Assembly (NCBI RefSeq): GCF_027853335.1
Contig: NZ_JAFEUS010000002.1
Coordinates: forward strand, 1,658,514 to 1,722,513
Direction of reading: 5' to 3'
Source of the DNA: Leucobacter sp. UCMA 4100
Lineage (GTDB): Bacteria > Actinomycetota > Actinomycetes > Actinomycetales > Microbacteriaceae
DNA length: 64,000 nucleotides
Part shown: one piece after another, positions 51,977-60,350 of the stretch
How the letters are laid out: each line of letters begins with the position of its first letter
Position numbering within the stretch: the stretch's first letter is position 1
The notes under the pieces: model-generated
Told to the model about the DNA's origin: nothing
What the model saw: the letters and a program-made list of their open reading frames with translations, nothing else
Databases searched by the model: none
Position numbers and translations under genes: made by a program

Positions 51977-51993
51977 GTAAGGCTATCCTTATC
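51977..51993 (-). promoter_or_regulatory. IdeR/DtxR-like iron box
   Basis: On the minus strand the site reads TAAGGATAGCCTTAC, 12-13 of 15 matches to the DtxR/IdeR consensus half TTAGGTTAGCCTAAC. Its core TAAGG-CTAT-CCTTA (51978-51991, plus strand) is symmetric. It lies 33 bases upstream of the chosen AraC start and overlaps a possible -10 TAAGAT. Iron-loaded IdeR would then repress the whole unit. Confidence 0.65.
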
Positions 51994-52060
51994 TTAGTCA
52001 GATGAATGCGACGAAGCTGAAAAGTGCTCCCCCGTCTGTGAGACAGTTGGTGACCACTTG

Positions 52061-52075
52061 TTTGGTCCGACCAAA
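52061..52075. promoter_or_regulatory. Palindrome TTTGGTC-C-GACCAAA, GntR/FadR-type operator candidate
   Basis: Exact 7-base arms around one base. The core TGGTCCGACCA fits the FadR-subfamily pattern TNGTNNNACNA. TGGTGACCA at 52048-52056 is a second short palindrome just before it. It lies 250 bases upstream of the surface-protein gene and about 117 bases upstream of the AraC gene, in a 380-base gap (51945-52324) that has no other gene. Confidence 0.45.
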
Positions 52076-52194
52076 AATGTCGATCGTTTCACAGAGCGTT
52101 TGGGCCTCGCGCTTCTCGAATTGCGTTCTAGTATGCGCCGTGCAAGACTATCTGCTTGGCAGGCGGCACTGAGGCCACTTTTATCTTGCTCTCT

Positions 52195-52238
52195 GGGGGT
52201 GCAACACCCCCTCAATACGCGTTTGGGTGCGTATTGAG
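52195..52238 (+). promoter_or_regulatory. Tandem hairpins upstream of the surface-protein gene
   Basis: Two adjacent stems share a base: GGGGGTG-CAA-CACCCCC (52195-52211) and CTCAATACGC / GCGTATTGAG with an 8-base loop (52211-52238). They end 86 bases before the surface-protein start. They might form a leader structure, an attenuator, or the end of an unseen upstream transcript. No U-run follows. Confidence 0.5.
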
Positions 52239-52324
52239 CGCCGCGCTGCATTCAACAAGCATCGGTTCATTGAAGTACTCACGCCTGCCCACAACTGAAT
52301 GATATTGGGTAGGGGATTATCAAA

Positions 52325-55300
52325 GTGAAGTTTGGAAACCGTATTATGCGGCGGGTTGTTGCGACCCTCGGCATACTAGGAATCGTTGGGGCCGCGGTTA
52401 CTACTGCTCCCGGCGTAGCCGTGGCAGCGGGCAACACCGAAGGCATTGTCGTGAGCGACCTCACGATCGAGATGGAAGGCGACGGCCAGTTGATGGTCGG
52501 CGACAAGCTCTATCTTTCGGGCACGTGGGATGCCTCAGCGATCACCCCGAAGGCTGGTGACAGCTTCACCATCGGGCTTCCAGCTCAACTGAAGACGCTC
52601 GACCTGAAGCATTTCCCACTGAACGGCCCGAGCGAAGGCAGTAGCAAGCCAGTCGTGTGGGGCGAGTGCACCGTAGACGGCGCAGCTCAGCTCGTCACCT
52701 GCGTGCTCACCGACGAGGTCGAAACCGGCTCGTTTGATGTCATGGGCACCTTCGAGTTCGAGGTTGAAGCCGTGCAAACGACCGAGGCCAAAGAACTTGT
52801 TTTTGACCTCAACGGCACGCAAACTCCCGTGGTTCTGCCCGGTGACGGCGGCATTCACGAGGTCGAACGCCCCGAGGTCTCCTGGGGTAAGTCAGGCATG
52901 ATGAATGACAACCGCTGGTCAGTTGACTGGCAAATCGTCTTGCCCGGTCAGGACCTGCAGGGCAACGACACTGTGACGATTGACGAGAAGCTCAGCGCAA
53001 ACCACCAACTGTGCACCCCCGTCGACGTGAGGCTCGTACAGCAGCGTGACGGCCGCACCGTCGCCGAGCTCCCCGGGTCTATCGAGCACATCGAGGGCGC
53101 CAACGATCAGACGTTCTCGTACCGTCTCACCGCTCCCGCTGGTGGATGGGATCCGCAGTCGAGCTACCTCATTACCTACTCGACCTGTACCCCGGATGGC
53201 GCTATTGACCCCAAGGGAACCGAGTACACCAACGAGGCGACCGTCAGCATTTACGGCGAAGGCTCTGGTGTTATCGGTGTTACCCAGGATTGGGACTACA
53301 CCGATGGCATTGATAAGTGGGGCTACGTTCGTGAGGGCAAAGACCGTAACGACAAGATTGACTGGACGGTTCGGGTTGACGGCAACCTGCTCGCCGATAA
53401 AGCACCCTTTACCTTCACAGACTCGCTCTCAGGCGCACATGAGCTCTGCAGCAACACGGTGAGCGGCATTCGCGTCTTTGAGCAGTATGGCCCGAGCGGT
53501 AAAAAGCGCACCGAGATTACCGATGAACTGGTCATCACGAGCCAGGCTGAAGACGCAACGAGCTTCGAAGCCGAGATCGCGCTGAAGCAGGGCTCAGACT
53601 TTGCGTTCAAGAAGACGCCATACCTGTACTTCGTGACGTACCAGACTTGCGGCACCACCGACGGCCTTCCCGCTGAGGCAACGAAGCTTGATAATACGGC
53701 GTCTGTCGCTGGCACCGTGGTCACCGGTAAAGCCAAGGTCCAGGAACGGAAAAACGAGAAGACCGGTAAAATCAACGACACACCTGTCACGATCGACGGC
53801 GTCGAGTTGCTCCCGCAGACCACGATCAACTGGGACATCACGGTTCCCGGCGAGAAGCTCGAGAGCATCGATAGCGACCTCGTTGTGACCGACACCCTGA
53901 GCGAGTCGCAGGCCGTGTGCCTCGCCGATGACGTTGACCTCGCGAAGCGCTTGAACCTCAAGGTCACCGCGAAAGACCAGATCAAAGATGGCGGTCTCGC
54001 CGATGTTGATCTCACCGACTCGGTGAAGGCTTCGCTCGACGGTAACACCATGACGCTCACCGTGCCACGCCCTCAGCTGCCACTTCCTGACGGAAACGTC
54101 GCGAATGGCTTCAGCAAGGAATACCAGTACCTCTTTCACTACACCACGTGTACCGCGAGCGGTGGTCTCGATGAGCGTGGCACCGAGTACGGGAACGCCG
54201 CGAAGGTCGCCGGGAACGAGTACACCTCTTCGGTCACTCAGACAACCCGCGGCAGCGGCACCGGCCAGGGCGTAGCCCGTGGCAGCGTCTCGATCACGAA
54301 GTCACTCGCAAGCACCCCTGGCGCAGCCATGGTGCCGAGCGATGCGACCTTTACGGTGCACGCGAAAGAGATCAACCCGAAGGGCGATGTCGCGAACGAG
54401 TACAACCTCACGCTGCCCATCGATGGCTCTGCCGTGAGCGGCCTGAACCCGCGCGGCAAGGGCTGGAAGATCGAGCTCTCAGAGGTCAACATGCCCTCGT
54501 ACCCCGGCGTGGTCTTTGCCGCACCGAAGTTCGTTGAAGCCACCGGTGTGACCGTCACTGACGAGGGCACGAAGGCCGTCGTCGAGTTGACCCCAGCATC
54601 GAACATCTCGGTCGAGCTCGTGAACACCGCTGAGCTCGGTCAGATCACGGTTGAGAAAGCCGTCGATGGCGGGGCCGCTGGCCTCGTGAACGACGCGCAG
54701 ACCTACGAGGTCACCGCCAAGATCGATACGTCGGCGCTCGGCAAAGACTTCCCGGCGCAGGCTGACCGTACGCTCGAGCTCGTCGCGGGCACTCCGGTGA
54801 CCATCGCCGATCTGCCGATTGGCTCGGTCGTGACCTTTGAAGAAGCAGTGCCAGCCGACAGTGATCTATTGACCTGGGCGGCTGACCCCACGATTGATCC
54901 GCAAAGCATTGAGGTGACCGCTCAGCACGTGACCGAACCGGCCAAGGTTTCGATCACGAACAACGTCGAGCGCACGGTTGGCACCTTCTCGCTCTCGAAG
55001 ACCGTGACGGGCGACCAGGCTCAGAACCCTGCTGTGCCCGCCGAGGTTACGGTGACCGCAGTCTGGTCGCAGGACGGGGCTGACCACGAGAAGACGCTGC
55101 AGCTGCCAACCGATGGCACCGCGGTCGCGCTTGATGAGCAGTTGCTCATCGGCACCGAGGTCACGCTCACCGAGACTCCGCTCGTTGATGGCGAGAGCAT
55201 CGCTTGGGGCGCACCGACCTGGTCGGGCACCGGCGTAGCGGTCGATGGCGCATCGGCCAAGGTGACGGTTACCCGTGACGCCGCTGCTCACGTCGCACTT

Positions 55301-56524
55301 GAGAACCACGCGGCCACCTCGACCGCTGGCCTCAGCATCGTCAAGGGCATCGCCGGTGAGGCTGCGACCGAGGTTGCACCCGAAACCGAGTTCCCGATTA
55401 CCGCGACGTGGGTCGACGCCGCCGGCGACACCCAGTCGAAAGAGCTCATGATCAACGCGGTCACCCCGACCGAGCTTGGTGAAGAGCTGCCAGCTGGCAC
55501 CGTCGTGACGATTCGCGAGGGCGATCAGCCAGCATTTGACACCGTCATCTGGGGCGAGATTGTCATCTCGGGAACCGACGTGGTTGACGCCGGCGACGGC
55601 TCAGCGACCGTGACCGTCTCGAAGCAGCAGAGCGATTCGACGCTCGTGACCGTCGTCAACGAGGCAACCTGGGCTCCGGGAACCTTCGGTGTCGCGAAGA
55701 CCGTCACCGGTATCGCTCCTGACCACGCCGACGTTCCTGAAACGGTTACCGTGCAGGCAACCTGGTTTGACGACCAGCTTGATGAGTGGATCTCAGAGAT
55801 CACCCTGCCGACCGATGGCACGAACGTTGCGCTGGGTCTTGACCTGCCGCACGGCACGGTCGTGACGCTCACCGAGGTCATGCCCGAGAACACCGACCGA
55901 CTCACCTGGGCGGCACCGGTGTGGGGCGGCGACGTCACGGTGAACGCCGAGGGCAACGCCGTTGTCGTCGTGCAGGCCGCCGGGAACGCAGAGGTCTCGC
56001 TCACCAACACCGCGACCCCGCTGCTCGGATCGGTCTCGATCACGAAGCAGCTCGAGGGCTCGGGCGCCGATGCGGTTGCTGATACCGTCGCTTTCCCCGT
56101 CACCGCAACGTGGGTTGACATCATGGGTGAAGAGCAGGTGCGCGACCTCGAGGTCGTGAACGGCAAGACCACCGTGATCGACGGCGTCTCGCTCGGAACG
56201 GTTGTCACGCTCGTTGAGGGTGAGACCGAACTCGCAAGCGACCTTCACTGGAAGGGTGGCGTGTGGTCGAGTGAGCAAGGCGAGAGTGAACTCGTTGCTG
56301 GTGAAGCCGCCGAGGCAACGGTTCTCGTGACCGGTGAAGCCGGTGCGAACGCTGATCTCACGCTCACCAACACGATCGAGCAGGACGACCCCGTCGTGAC
56401 CGACGAGAAGATCGCCATGACCGGTTCGGCGTTGAACGTCGCAGGCATCGTGCTTGCCGCGCTTGCTGCGATGGGAGCTGGCTTCTGGCTGATGCGTCGA
56501 AAGGCTCAGCGAAGCGACGTATAA
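52325..56524 (+). CDS. Large secreted surface protein with DUF5979-type repeats and variant sorting signal
   Basis: This 1,399-residue protein has a signal peptide (RRVVATLGILGIVGAAVTTA, cut near residue 35) and a C-terminal sorting region: IAMTG (1363-1367), a hydrophobic span and RRKAQR. Sortase class E of actinobacteria uses LAxTG, so IAMTG would be a variant. Residues about 35-650 contain three related domains, each with a Cys near HQLC/HELC/QAVC and one in TYSTC/TYQTC/HYTTC, suggesting a disulfide per domain. Six SpaA/DUF5979-like repeats of 110-120 residues start at about 653, 772, 886, 1001, 1119 and 1235. GTG at 52325 is used. It is probably a wall-anchored adhesin or pilin-like stalk. 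Confidence 0.85.
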   Translation: MKFGNRIMRRVVATLGILGIVGAAVTTAPGVAVAAGNTEGIVVSDLTIEMEGDGQLMVGDKLYLSGTWDASAITPKAGDSFTIGLPAQLKTLDLKHFPLNGPSEGSSKPVVWGECTVDGAAQLVTCVLTDEVETGSFDVMGTFEFEVEAVQTTEAKELVFDLNGTQTPVVLPGDGGIHEVERPEVSWGKSGMMNDNRWSVDWQIVLPGQDLQGNDTVTIDEKLSANHQLCTPVDVRLVQQRDGRTVAELPGSIEHIEGANDQTFSYRLTAPAGGWDPQSSYLITYSTCTPDGAIDPKGTEYTNEATVSIYGEGSGVIGVTQDWDYTDGIDKWGYVREGKDRNDKIDWTVRVDGNLLADKAPFTFTDSLSGAHELCSNTVSGIRVFEQYGPSGKKRTEITDELVITSQAEDATSFEAEIALKQGSDFAFKKTPYLYFVTYQTCGTTDGLPAEATKLDNTASVAGTVVTGKAKVQERKNEKTGKINDTPVTIDGVELLPQTTINWDITVPGEKLESIDSDLVVTDTLSESQAVCLADDVDLAKRLNLKVTAKDQIKDGGLADVDLTDSVKASLDGNTMTLTVPRPQLPLPDGNVANGFSKEYQYLFHYTTCTASGGLDERGTEYGNAAKVAGNEYTSSVTQTTRGSGTGQGVARGSVSITKSLASTPGAAMVPSDATFTVHAKEINPKGDVANEYNLTLPIDGSAVSGLNPRGKGWKIELSEVNMPSYPGVVFAAPKFVEATGVTVTDEGTKAVVELTPASNISVELVNTAELGQITVEKAVDGGAAGLVNDAQTYEVTAKIDTSALGKDFPAQADRTLELVAGTPVTIADLPIGSVVTFEEAVPADSDLLTWAADPTIDPQSIEVTAQHVTEPAKVSITNNVERTVGTFSLSKTVTGDQAQNPAVPAEVTVTAVWSQDGADHEKTLQLPTDGTAVALDEQLLIGTEVTLTETPLVDGESIAWGAPTWSGTGVAVDGASAKVTVTRDAAAHVALENHAATSTAGLSIVKGIAGEAATEVAPETEFPITATWVDAAGDTQSKELMINAVTPTELGEELPAGTVVTIREGDQPAFDTVIWGEIVISGTDVVDAGDGSATVTVSKQQSDSTLVTVVNEATWAPGTFGVAKTVTGIAPDHADVPETVTVQATWFDDQLDEWISEITLPTDGTNVALGLDLPHGTVVTLTEVMPENTDRLTWAAPVWGGDVTVNAEGNAVVVVQAAGNAEVSLTNTATPLLGSVSITKQLEGSGADAVADTVAFPVTATWVDIMGEEQVRDLEVVNGKTTVIDGVSLGTVVTLVEGETELASDLHWKGGVWSSEQGESELVAGEAAEATVLVTGEAGANADLTLTNTIEQDDPVVTDEKIAMTGSALNVAGIVLAALAAMGAGFWLMRRKAQRSDV

Positions 56525-56562
56525 GTCGTACCCGCTGGGTGAGGTCGCTGCGGTGATCTTGC

Positions 56563-56625
56563 CCAGCGCACGAGTGGCCGTGATCCACCTCGCAAGAGGG
56601 AGGGTCACGGCCACTCGTGCGCTGG
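56563..56625. terminator. Bidirectional terminator hairpin
   Basis: Perfect 21-bp arms (56563-56583 and 56605-56625) enclose a 21-base loop, between the convergent surface-protein and response-regulator genes. Confidence 0.85.
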
Positions 56626-56632
56626 CTGATGC

Positions 56633-57289
56633 TTAGATGTAGTGGTACTGCAGCGCGCGCACAACCAGCTGTGCGAGGTTGCTCGCGTGGAGCTTTTCGC
56701 GCAGGTGCTTGACGTGGGTCTGCACGGTCCATGCCGAGACGTGCTGCTGCATTGCGATCTCAGCGTAGGTGAAGCCCTGTGTGACGAGAAGGAGCGTGTC
56801 GAGCTCGGCCCGTGTCAGTTCAGGATTTTTCACCGGGGCGTCTGGCAGGCGATCGCCGCTAATGACGATGTCTTGCGCGAGCGTTTTGAGCCACCGCGGG
56901 TCGTCAGAGGTGACGGCACTCACGACGACCGAGCGGAGCGCCTCTTCTTCGGTGGTCTTGCGCACCACCGCGACGGCCCCTGCCTCGAGGGCTCGCCCGA
57001 GCCCCGGCCCTGGAGCGATGGTCGTGAGCACGACGATGCGGGCCTCTGGGGTGGTTTCGCGAATGCGGTAGATCGTTTCGATGCCGCTGATACCCGGGCC
57101 CAGGTTGATGTCCATGAGCGTGATGTCTGGCTGGAGCTCATTGTGGAGCGTTACGGCGTGCTCGCCCGAGTGGGCGATCGCCACCGAGCTGGCTTCACGG
57201 AAGGCCAGCTGCAAGCCCCTCGTCGTCCAGTGATCGTCGTCAACGATCAAGATCGAGAGCTCGTCGAGTGTCGGCACATACTTCAGCAT
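56633..57289 (-). CDS. LuxR/NarL family response regulator
   Basis: This 218-residue regulator has a receiver domain (ILIVDDDHWTTRGLQLAF; phospho-acceptor D in DITLMDINLGPGISGIE; K in AVVRKTTEEEAL) and a LuxR-type helix-turn-helix (ELTRAELDTLLLVTQGFTYA, then HVSAWTVQTHVKHLREKLHA). The start at 57289 (MLKYVP) is joined by TAATG to the stop of the small exported-peptide gene, and has no Shine-Dalgarno of its own, so translation is coupled. A longer frame to 57343 would run over the peptide gene. It converges on the surface-protein gene, a likely but unproven target. Confidence 0.92.
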   Translation of the reverse strand: MLKYVPTLDELSILIVDDDHWTTRGLQLAFREASSVAIAHSGEHAVTLHNELQPDITLMDINLGPGISGIETIYRIRETTPEARIVVLTTIAPGPGLGRALEAGAVAVVRKTTEEEALRSVVVSAVTSDDPRWLKTLAQDIVISGDRLPDAPVKNPELTRAELDTLLLVTQGFTYAEIAMQQHVSAWTVQTHVKHLREKLHASNLAQLVVRALQYHYI

Positions 57290-57507
57290 TACAGGCAGTA
57301 CTTTCGGTACTTCGCGACGTCGGTGATGCGCCACACGATGCACTGCGACGGCTTGGCCCTAAGCGTCGGGTCGGTGGCGAGCACGCCGGCTGCACTCGCG
57401 AGAACCGCTTCCTGCGGCGCTTTAGGCAGCGGAGCCGCCTCGGCCGAGGTGAGCGGCGACCCCGAGAGGGGCAGCACAAGCAATGCCAGCGACATCAAGA
57501 TCTTCAT
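57289..57507 (-). CDS. Small exported peptide between kinase and regulator genes
   Basis: This gene encodes 72 residues. The start MKILMSLALLVLPLSGSPL and the site AEA-A near residue 24 make a convincing signal peptide. The mature peptide of about 48 residues begins APLPKAPQEAVL and contains two Cys, in SQCIVWRITD and at KYCL, 16 residues apart near the end, which could form a disulfide. It lies 12 bases after the kinase stop and its TAA overlaps the regulator ATG. Both links suggest it is translated with the two-component genes. I do not recognise a family. It may be a signal peptide-type pheromone, a kinase ligand or an envelope stress sensor. Small size leaves some doubt that it is a gene. 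Confidence 0.62.
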   Translation of the reverse strand: MKILMSLALLVLPLSGSPLTSAEAAPLPKAPQEAVLASAAGVLATDPTLRAKPSQCIVWRITDVAKYRKYCL

Positions 57508-57519
57508 AGTGGTATCTCA

Positions 57520-58782
57520 TCACACTGCTGAGCCGTCGGCCATACCCGATTCAAGCGATGTTGGGCGTTTCGCGGTGACGGGAATGCGCACGGTCACGGT
57601 AAAGAGACGGTCGGTACTCGACGCTTCGCAGGTGCCCCCGAACTCCTGTGCCCGTCGCGCGAGGCTCTGCGGTTGCGCGTCGCTCCTGGCCGCCACAGGG
57701 TTTGATGCGATCGCCTCGACGAAAGTGCCCTGCTTGCTCCGAACCTCGCTGAGCGAAATGGAACAGCCGATGCGCTCGCTCGAGTGCTTCACAATGTTCG
57801 TAACGAGCTCGCGTGCGACGAAGAGAAGCTGCCGGTCGGTTGCGGCACTGTACCGGGGCAGCGAGCCCGCGACCGTGAGGTCGATCGCGTACCCTCCGGC
57901 CTTGGCCGAAGCGATCATTGAGTCGAGCGCCTCTTCGAGGCTGAGCGTCGTGTGCTCTTGCGTTGAGAGGCCGAGCGCGCCCTCGCGAAGCCCGAGCAGT
58001 AGTGAGCGCAGCTCGAGCTGGCTCTGCTCGTTGATCGCGCTGAGCTCGTTGAGCATGCTCGCGACCTCGGGGTCGGTATTTTCGTGGGCGATCACGCGAA
58101 TCGCCGCAGACTGCGTGGCGAGACTGTGCGAGACGGTGTCGTGCGTGTCGATGATGAACGCGAGCCTGAGTCGCTGCAGTTCTTGTTCGTGTGCGATTGC
58201 GAGTCGCTCACGCTCGTGAATCGCGAGGTTGATGCGGTTTTCGAGAAAGTAGGCTGAGGCCCCGAGTATCCAGGCGGCACCCGTGACGAGGGCGAGCTCA
58301 GCGACGGGGGTTGCGAGACTCGCTTGTGTGAATTCCTCGCCAATTGAGAGGCCAAAGAACAGGCCCGTGTAGAGGAGCGCTGGCCACGGGCGACCGTGAG
58401 CCACGAGCACCGTGATGGGCAGCAGAATGGCGAGCTGGAAGGGGTTGATGAGGTCGGGGTAGAGCAGCATGTGGGCCGCATACAAGCCGAGCGCGACCGC
58501 GGTCACGCTGACCGGGAAGAACGGGGCCACCGCGAGCAGCACAGCCGAGAGGTAGAAGAGAATGAGTGCCGCGGGCTCGGTGCTCTCGGGGGTGCCGAAG
58601 AGGTCGATGATGAAGAAGAGCAGCGCGAAGGCCCTCAGGGGAATATCGACGATACGACTGCCGAGCAGCGCGCGCATGATTCGCCCAGAAGTACCCTGAT
58701 CGTTCATCGCTGCACTTCTGATACGCCCCGGGCCGAGCGAGAACGTGCTCGGTTGGGGCAGGCCCGTTTTGCCTGACGCCAC
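57520..58782 (-). CDS. Sensor histidine kinase (HisKA_3 type) with atypical ATP-binding region
   Basis: This 420-residue kinase has five to six membrane spans (about 45-200) and no large extracellular domain, so it senses within or close to the membrane. The phospho-acceptor region is FIIDTHDTVSHSLATQSAAI with H214. The N box is RELVTNIVKHS. The usual DxGxG G1 box is replaced by EAIASNPVAAR and the later Gly-rich part by SLARRAQEFGG, which departs from the standard GxGLxxM. GTG at 58782 with GGGAG is preferred; an internal ATG at 58707 is possible. It leads the unit with the small exported peptide and the response regulator. Confidence 0.88.
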   Translation of the reverse strand: MASGKTGLPQPSTFSLGPGRIRSAAMNDQGTSGRIMRALLGSRIVDIPLRAFALLFFIIDLFGTPESTEPAALILFYLSAVLLAVAPFFPVSVTAVALGLYAAHMLLYPDLINPFQLAILLPITVLVAHGRPWPALLYTGLFFGLSIGEEFTQASLATPVAELALVTGAAWILGASAYFLENRINLAIHERERLAIAHEQELQRLRLAFIIDTHDTVSHSLATQSAAIRVIAHENTDPEVASMLNELSAINEQSQLELRSLLLGLREGALGLSTQEHTTLSLEEALDSMIASAKAGGYAIDLTVAGSLPRYSAATDRQLLFVARELVTNIVKHSSERIGCSISLSEVRSKQGTFVEAIASNPVAARSDAQPQSLARRAQEFGGTCEASSTDRLFTVTVRIPVTAKRPTSLESGMADGSAV

Positions 58783-59032
58783 GTTTCTCCCTGCACATCT
58801 GTAATTCTGGCCAATATGGACAGTGTACAGCGGCGCTTCACTCCTGGCGGTGCGACGCTGCGGCGAGCAAGATCACCGAAACGAGTGATTCGCGGGACAG
58901 CCGTCGCGGCTTAGCATGAGTGAAACTGACAAGAGGAGTCATGATGCGATGGCAGTCACCGTGAGCTGACGGAACGCCTCGGCATTTGGCTTCTTGAGAC
59001 GCTGAATAGACAGAAAGGTGGGGTCTCGTTTC

Positions 59033-59257
59033 ATGAACGCAGCCGTTACACAGTACGTTCTTGTGTTACTGGGACTCTTCACGCTCGCGCTCATCGCCGT
59101 CAAGGTGATGGATCTCGAGAGCACTTCACCCTGGCGTCTCGCTCCGTACCTTGCCGCGCTCGCGGCGGTTGTGCTCTACTCGGCGTTCATGTTTGTGCGC
59201 AGTCGCAAGGCCCAGCGGGCACGCCGCGATCGGGTGATGAGCGACGCGGGGCTCTGA
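59033..59257 (+). CDS. Small two-span membrane protein
   Basis: This 74-residue protein has two predicted spans, YVLVLLGLFTLALIAVKVM and PYLAALAAVVLYSAFMFV, and a basic tail RSRKAQRARRDR. It has no recognised family. ATG at 59033 follows AAGGTGGGG at about 11 bases. It stands alone between the kinase gene and the convergent trhO gene. The 250-base space before it (58783-59032) is the divergent upstream region of the kinase gene; nothing else was recognised in it. Confidence 0.65.
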   Translation: MNAAVTQYVLVLLGLFTLALIAVKVMDLESTSPWRLAPYLAALAAVVLYSAFMFVRSRKAQRARRDRVMSDAGL

Positions 59258-59303
59258 GCCCCTTGACGCTCTGACTCCGTAAGGGTTTCTGCGAGGTGCG
59301 GCG

Positions 59304-60242
59304 TTAAGCGACGCGGGCGTGCTCGGGGCACGAAGCGTCGAGGTGCTTCTCGCACACGACGAACCGCGTGCGGCACGAGCGATCGGTGCAGTTGGCGACG
59401 GTCTTCGACGGGGTGCCACACTCCTGGCACGCGCCAATGACGGCAGCGCCGGGCGCAAAATCCAACGTCTCCCGCCCGTCAAACACGGCGAGCGATCCCT
59501 CCCAGAGACCGTCGTTGCCAAAGGCTTCGCCGTAGCGAACGATGCCGCCGTCGATCTGGTACACCTCTGAGAAGCCGCGCTCGGCCATCGCTGCCGAGAG
59601 AATTTCGCAGCGGATCCCTCCGGTGCAATACGTCACGACCGGGCGATCTTTAATGTCGTCGTACACGCCACTTTCAATCTCGGCAATGAAGTCGTGCGTC
59701 GTGCGCACGCCGGGCACGATCGCACCCTTGAACTTGCCGATTTCGGCCTCCCACGCATTGCGGCCGTCGAAGAAGACGACATCATCGCCACGGGCCTCGA
59801 CGAGATCGTTGACGGCCTGGGGCGTCAGTCGCGATCCGCCGCCAACGACGCCACGCTCGTCAACGACGGTCTCTGCGGGAATGCCGAAGGCGACGAGCTC
59901 GTCGCGCACCTTGACGCTGAGCTTCGGGAAGTCGCTCGAGGTCAACCACGGAACACTGCGATCGACGCCCTTAAAGATGTCGGGCTCTGGCTCTGCAAAG
60001 CCCGTGCCGTCGCTCCACTTGACGTCGATGCCTGCGAAGGCCGGGTGCTCCTGCGTTTTGCGGAGGTAGATTTTGCAGGCATCGAGCTCGCCGCCAACGG
60101 TTCCATTGATGCCGTGGCGCGAGATGATGATGCGGCCTCGGAGCCCGAGCCGCTCGCAGAGCTCGCGTTGCCACAGGCGCATCGCCTCAGGGTCAGCCAC
60201 GGGGGCAAACGCGTAGTACAGCAGAATCTTTGAGTGGGCCAT
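59304..60242 (-). CDS. trhO: tRNA uridine(34) hydroxylase (rhodanese-like, YceA family)
   Basis: TrhO hydroxylates U34 of tRNA anticodons with O2, the first step to 5-methoxyuridine-type wobble modifications. The 312-residue protein has the N-terminal UPF0176 domain ([32 protein letters not shown]), a rhodanese domain with the active-site loop YCTGGIRCE, and a C-terminal Cys-rich zinc-type tail ([30 protein letters not shown]). The ATG at 60242 (MAHSKI) fits family starts; a second ATG 9 bases upstream at 60251 is equally possible, and neither has a good ribosome site. It is convergent with the small membrane protein gene. Confidence 0.94.
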   Translation of the reverse strand: MAHSKILLYYAFAPVADPEAMRLWQRELCERLGLRGRIIISRHGINGTVGGELDACKIYLRKTQEHPAFAGIDVKWSDGTGFAEPEPDIFKGVDRSVPWLTSSDFPKLSVKVRDELVAFGIPAETVVDERGVVGGGSRLTPQAVNDLVEARGDDVVFFDGRNAWEAEIGKFKGAIVPGVRTTHDFIAEIESGVYDDIKDRPVVTYCTGGIRCEILSAAMAERGFSEVYQIDGGIVRYGEAFGNDGLWEGSLAVFDGRETLDFAPGAAVIGACQECGTPSKTVANCTDRSCRTRFVVCEKHLDASCPEHARVA

Positions 60243-60350
60243 GGTGCACATTTTACGCTACCTGCTCTGCGAGTGGCGTGTCAGCTGCTCGCGCTATGGT
60301 GAGGGACCAAGGGGCGGTGCCGCCCCGATCGACGAGTGTAAGGAGAAGCG

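Noticed and set aside
57289-57507. Possibility that the small frame is only a spacer between kinase and regulator
   Set aside because: Signal peptide, tight spacing and TAATG overlap argue for a gene, so it was kept with moderate confidence.
60311-60326. GGGGCGG-TG-CCGCCCC hairpin as terminator
   Set aside because: It lies 25 bases before the YbhB start, in its leader, and has almost no loop; a chance GC palindrome is as likely.
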